This document shows, one piece after another, positions 5,456 through 7,621 of a stretch of 7,621 nucleotides of DNA. A model generated the notes under the pieces. That model saw only the letters and a program-made list of their open reading frames with translations, was not told the origin of the DNA and ran no database searches. Source of the stretch: Thermoguttaceae bacterium (GTDB lineage: Bacteria > Planctomycetota > Planctomycetia > Pirellulales > Thermoguttaceae); contig JAFTCU010000090.1 in NCBI GenBank assembly GCA_017454585.1, forward strand, positions 1 to 7,621. Reading direction: 5' to 3'. A program made the position numbers and the translations under genes. Numbering within the stretch: the stretch's first letter is position 1; each line of letters starts with the position of its first letter.

Positions 5456-7621
5456 TTACCCTTTTTTGGATTTTTTTGCAAGGAGGGGTGGAAAAAATCC
5501 CAGCGAGACGCCCAAAACGAGGAGCAGCCACGCGGCAGGTTCCGGAATGGCGGAGGATGATGTCAACTGAACCCCATAGATTCCAGTCTCTACGTCATAG
5601 TACGGAACTGCCAGCGCACCGGGATCGTCCAGCGTGATTCTCGAAATGAGGTTATCGAGTCCCGTGATCTCATTGGCCTGCATGACCGGAATGAGCTCCG
5701 TTTCATCGCTGATGGTTCCTGTTACCAGGATGTTAAATACTGAGTTCGGTGCGAAATCGGCTGTTTCCGTGATTTTGAGTACGGCATCTGTCGCGTCCGC
5801 CGGGACGGTAAAGTCCACGGACGAATCACTTTCCATCTTGAAGTTGCCGCCAACCATACCGGTCAGCTGCGTGACGGTCGTTTTCGCGCCAACCGTAAGA
5901 TCTCCGGCCGTCTGGAGGTCGCTCACTTTAAATGGAACATTCATTTGTGTGTCGTTCGACAGACGCAAGGTTCCGGCTCCCGTAATGGCCGCGGAGGTGA
6001 TCTCGTAACCGGTCACGAGGGTGTCCGTCGTTGGGACTTCCACGTTCACCGTGACGCCGGACGCAATGTCAAGCACTGCGTTTTCCAGCTTCTGAACTCC
6101 ATTGATTTGGGGTGTTCCAGCGATGATTTTTCCGTCGGAGCCGTTCAGAACGCCGGTCGTCTCGTCGATGTTCATTGCGCTGTAGGTCGCCGCTCCGTTG
6201 AGCCGCATACCGATCCCGAGGTTCTTGCCGTCAGCGTCCTTGACTCCTGTCATGGCGTAGCGGTTACCGCCCTGGTCGCAGACGCGGACGTCCATCTGGT
6301 AAACGCCTGCGGCAAGGGAAACGCCCGTGGCCGTGTTGGTGGCGCAGTTCCCGGCGTAGCCAAGGAGCTGGACCCACTCGGCGTCATCTTTCGGCGATCC
6401 GTCGAAGTAGCACTCGCGGACCCAAACGCCCTGCGTGTCGTCGAACTGGCCGGAGAAATCCAGCGAGACGTCTTCCTGCACGTTGATCGTCGTGAGGTAC
6501 GACATACTGGCGTAGTTGGAAGTCATCCAGTTGGTGGCGACGTCCGTCGCGTCCGGGTTGTTCGCGCACTGCCACATATCGTAAACGAGGCCGGCATCAC
6601 CGTAGGTTTTCGTGGAATTGTACACGCCGCCCGGGACGACACGCCCGTTGTTCCCGTTGTTCCCTTCGACGTAGAGGGTCATGTTCCAGCGTTGATCCGG
6701 GACGAGGTTCCCGGCGTTACTCTGGATGGAGAGCCTGGAGTCGCCGACGAAGTTGAGCTTCGCGCCGCTGGTGTCGCCGCCAGTGATGTAGTTTCCGCCG
6801 TTGAGTTCGAGTTTCGCGGTGTTGGCGACGGAGGCGTCGTAAAGATTGACCGACGTCGTGGTGTCACCGTTGAACCGGACCGTTCCGTTCCCCGTGACGC
6901 TCCCATGGAACGCGGACGAGGAGTTGGCCGGGATGTTGGAGACCACGGAGTCCGATGCGGTTTTCACGTCGAACGTACCGCAAGAGAAATCCACCATGTT
7001 GTTGACGGTGAGCTGGCCGGCGCCGTCGAGCGCGACCGTACCGATTCCCGTAAGGACGTCAGCCGTGTGCGCGGTGGGAGTCTTGTAAAGGAGCGTGCCG
7101 CCTTTGACGTTGAACGTCTTGGAATTGCTGATGCTTCCCGTCGTGCCATTGCCGATCTGGAGGACGCCGCCCTGGACGTTCGTTGCGCCCGTATAGGTGT
7201 TGGTCCCGGTCAGGATCTGCGTTCCGGTCCCGCGCTTGCTGAGGATCGTAGCGCGGTCGTTCGTGATCGCCCCGTTAAATGTGGCGGTGTTATCCGCGAC
7301 ACCATAGGCGGCGCTCGTTTCGTTGTTCGCAACGCCAAGAATAAAATGGGAACCGTAAATTTTTCCGGAGCCAGTCAGTGAGTCGATGAAAACGTTGTAA
7401 CCTGAGCCGTCCCAACCGTTGAACTGGGTACCTGACGCAACGTTCAATGAGCCTTTGTTATCAACCCAGTTGATGCCGGCGGACCAGCCGCCGTTGATGA
7501 GAGTGCCTTGCTGAATGTCGATCCAGCCGCCGGCTCCCTGGGCGACTTTCGTGACCGCATTCCCAGCTCCCTCGCGGTTCAGAAGCGCAATGGCCCCCGT
7601 TCCCGTTTTCAGAATGGTTCC
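5456..7621 (-). CDS. PEP-CTERM surface protein with autotransporter-type beta-strand repeats (5' end outside window)
   Basis: 721 codons are open from the window edge to a TAA at 5456-5458. The N-terminus and signal peptide are missing; a TTG at 7447 is inside the frame and is not a credible start. Numbering from the window edge, residues 116-158 are a clear autotransporter-associated beta-strand repeat (core LSKRGTGTQILTGTNTYTG, then GGVLQIGN), and 1-42 look like a weaker copy (LKTGTGAIALL ... IQQGTLING). Residues about 340-480 form a separate globular region with DFSGQFDDTQGVWV and VSLAAGVYQMDVRVCDQGG, resembling PA14-type carbohydrate-binding folds. More Gly/Thr/Asn-rich beta repeats follow to about 690. 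The C-terminus is a PEP-CTERM signal: IPEPAAW (692-698), a hydrophobic stretch (698-713) and a basic KKSKKG tail. Such proteins are processed by an exosortase and placed outside the cell. No autotransporter beta-barrel is present. A role in surface attachment or glycan binding is inferred. Confidence 0.88.
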   Translation of the reverse strand, partial: GTILKTGTGAIALLNREGAGNAVTKVAQGAGGWIDIQQGTLINGGWSAGINWVDNKGSLNVASGTQFNGWDGSGYNVFIDSLTGSGKIYGSHFILGVANNETSAAYGVADNTATFNGAITNDRATILSKRGTGTQILTGTNTYTGATNVQGGVLQIGNGTTGSISNSKTFNVKGGTLLYKTPTAHTADVLTGIGTVALDGAGQLTVNNMVDFSCGTFDVKTASDSVVSNIPANSSSAFHGSVTGNGTVRFNGDTTTSVNLYDASVANTAKLELNGGNYITGGDTSGAKLNFVGDSRLSIQSNAGNLVPDQRWNMTLYVEGNNGNNGRVVPGGVYNSTKTYGDAGLVYDMWQCANNPDATDVATNWMTSNYASMSYLTTINVQEDVSLDFSGQFDDTQGVWVRECYFDGSPKDDAEWVQLLGYAGNCATNTATGVSLAAGVYQMDVRVCDQGGNRYAMTGVKDADGKNLGIGMRLNGAATYSAMNIDETTGVLNGSDGKIIAGTPQINGVQKLENAVLDIASGVTVNVEVPTTDTLVTGYEITSAAITGAGTLRLSNDTQMNVPFKVSDLQTAGDLTVGAKTTVTQLTGMVGGNFKMESDSSVDFTVPADATDAVLKITETADFAPNSVFNILVTGTISDETELIPVMQANEITGLDNLISRITLDDPGALAVPYYDVETGIYGVQLTSSSAIPEPAAWLLLVLGVSLGFFPPLLAKKSKKG

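Noticed and set aside
5945..7381. 478-codon open frame on the plus strand
   Set aside because: It is antisense to the PEP-CTERM gene and is Val/Arg/Asp-rich without domains. The opposite strand encodes recognisable repeats and a sorting signal.
7445..7447. TTG start at 7447 for the PEP-CTERM protein
   Set aside because: The frame is open to the window edge with repeat-like sequence before it and no signal peptide after it.

Overview
The window reads as chromosomal DNA from a member of the PVC superphylum (Planctomycetes, Verrucomicrobia, Lentisphaerae and relatives), most likely a planctomycete or a close neighbour. This is inferred from four traits: a large secreted protein with autotransporter-type beta-strand repeats ending in a PEP-CTERM sorting signal, a diaminopimelate aminotransferase (DapL) route to lysine, a secreted beta-helix protein resembling glycoside hydrolase family 141 (GH141), and a membrane protein with an SDAFDALSRSFSY-type motif that I associate with planctomycete proteins. 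Three of the four visible start codons lack a clear Shine-Dalgarno sequence, which also fits.

All five genes are on the minus strand, so transcription runs from high to low coordinates. In that order they are: (1) a 5'-truncated PEP-CTERM surface protein (7621 to 5456), followed by a strong intrinsic terminator (5439-5383); (2) dapL (5350-4121); (3) a lipoprotein with helical TPR-like repeats (3999-2887); (4) a polytopic membrane protein (2789-1578), followed by a hairpin terminator (1560-1524); (5) a secreted beta-helix protein (1461 to 1) that runs off the window end. Genes 2 to 4 could be one transcription unit, because no standard terminator with a T-tract separates them. DapL makes LL-diaminopimelate for lysine and peptidoglycan. 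Genes 3 and 4 are of unknown function but could be an envelope pair. Genes 1 and 5 are surface or secreted proteins, probably linked to polysaccharide binding or breakdown.

The most unusual signal is in the two gaps around the lipoprotein gene. Each gap is almost filled by a tandem array of 7-base repeats, a short spacer, and a second array in inverted orientation. The heptamer is GAATAAY in one gap and ACTCCTN / GGAGTYA in the other: same architecture, unrelated sequence. The first can form a 29-bp RNA stem in which the only two imperfect pairs are G-U on the transcribed strand. A weaker 7-base periodicity appears upstream of gene 5. I see no rRNA, tRNA, CRISPR array, transposase or phage gene.
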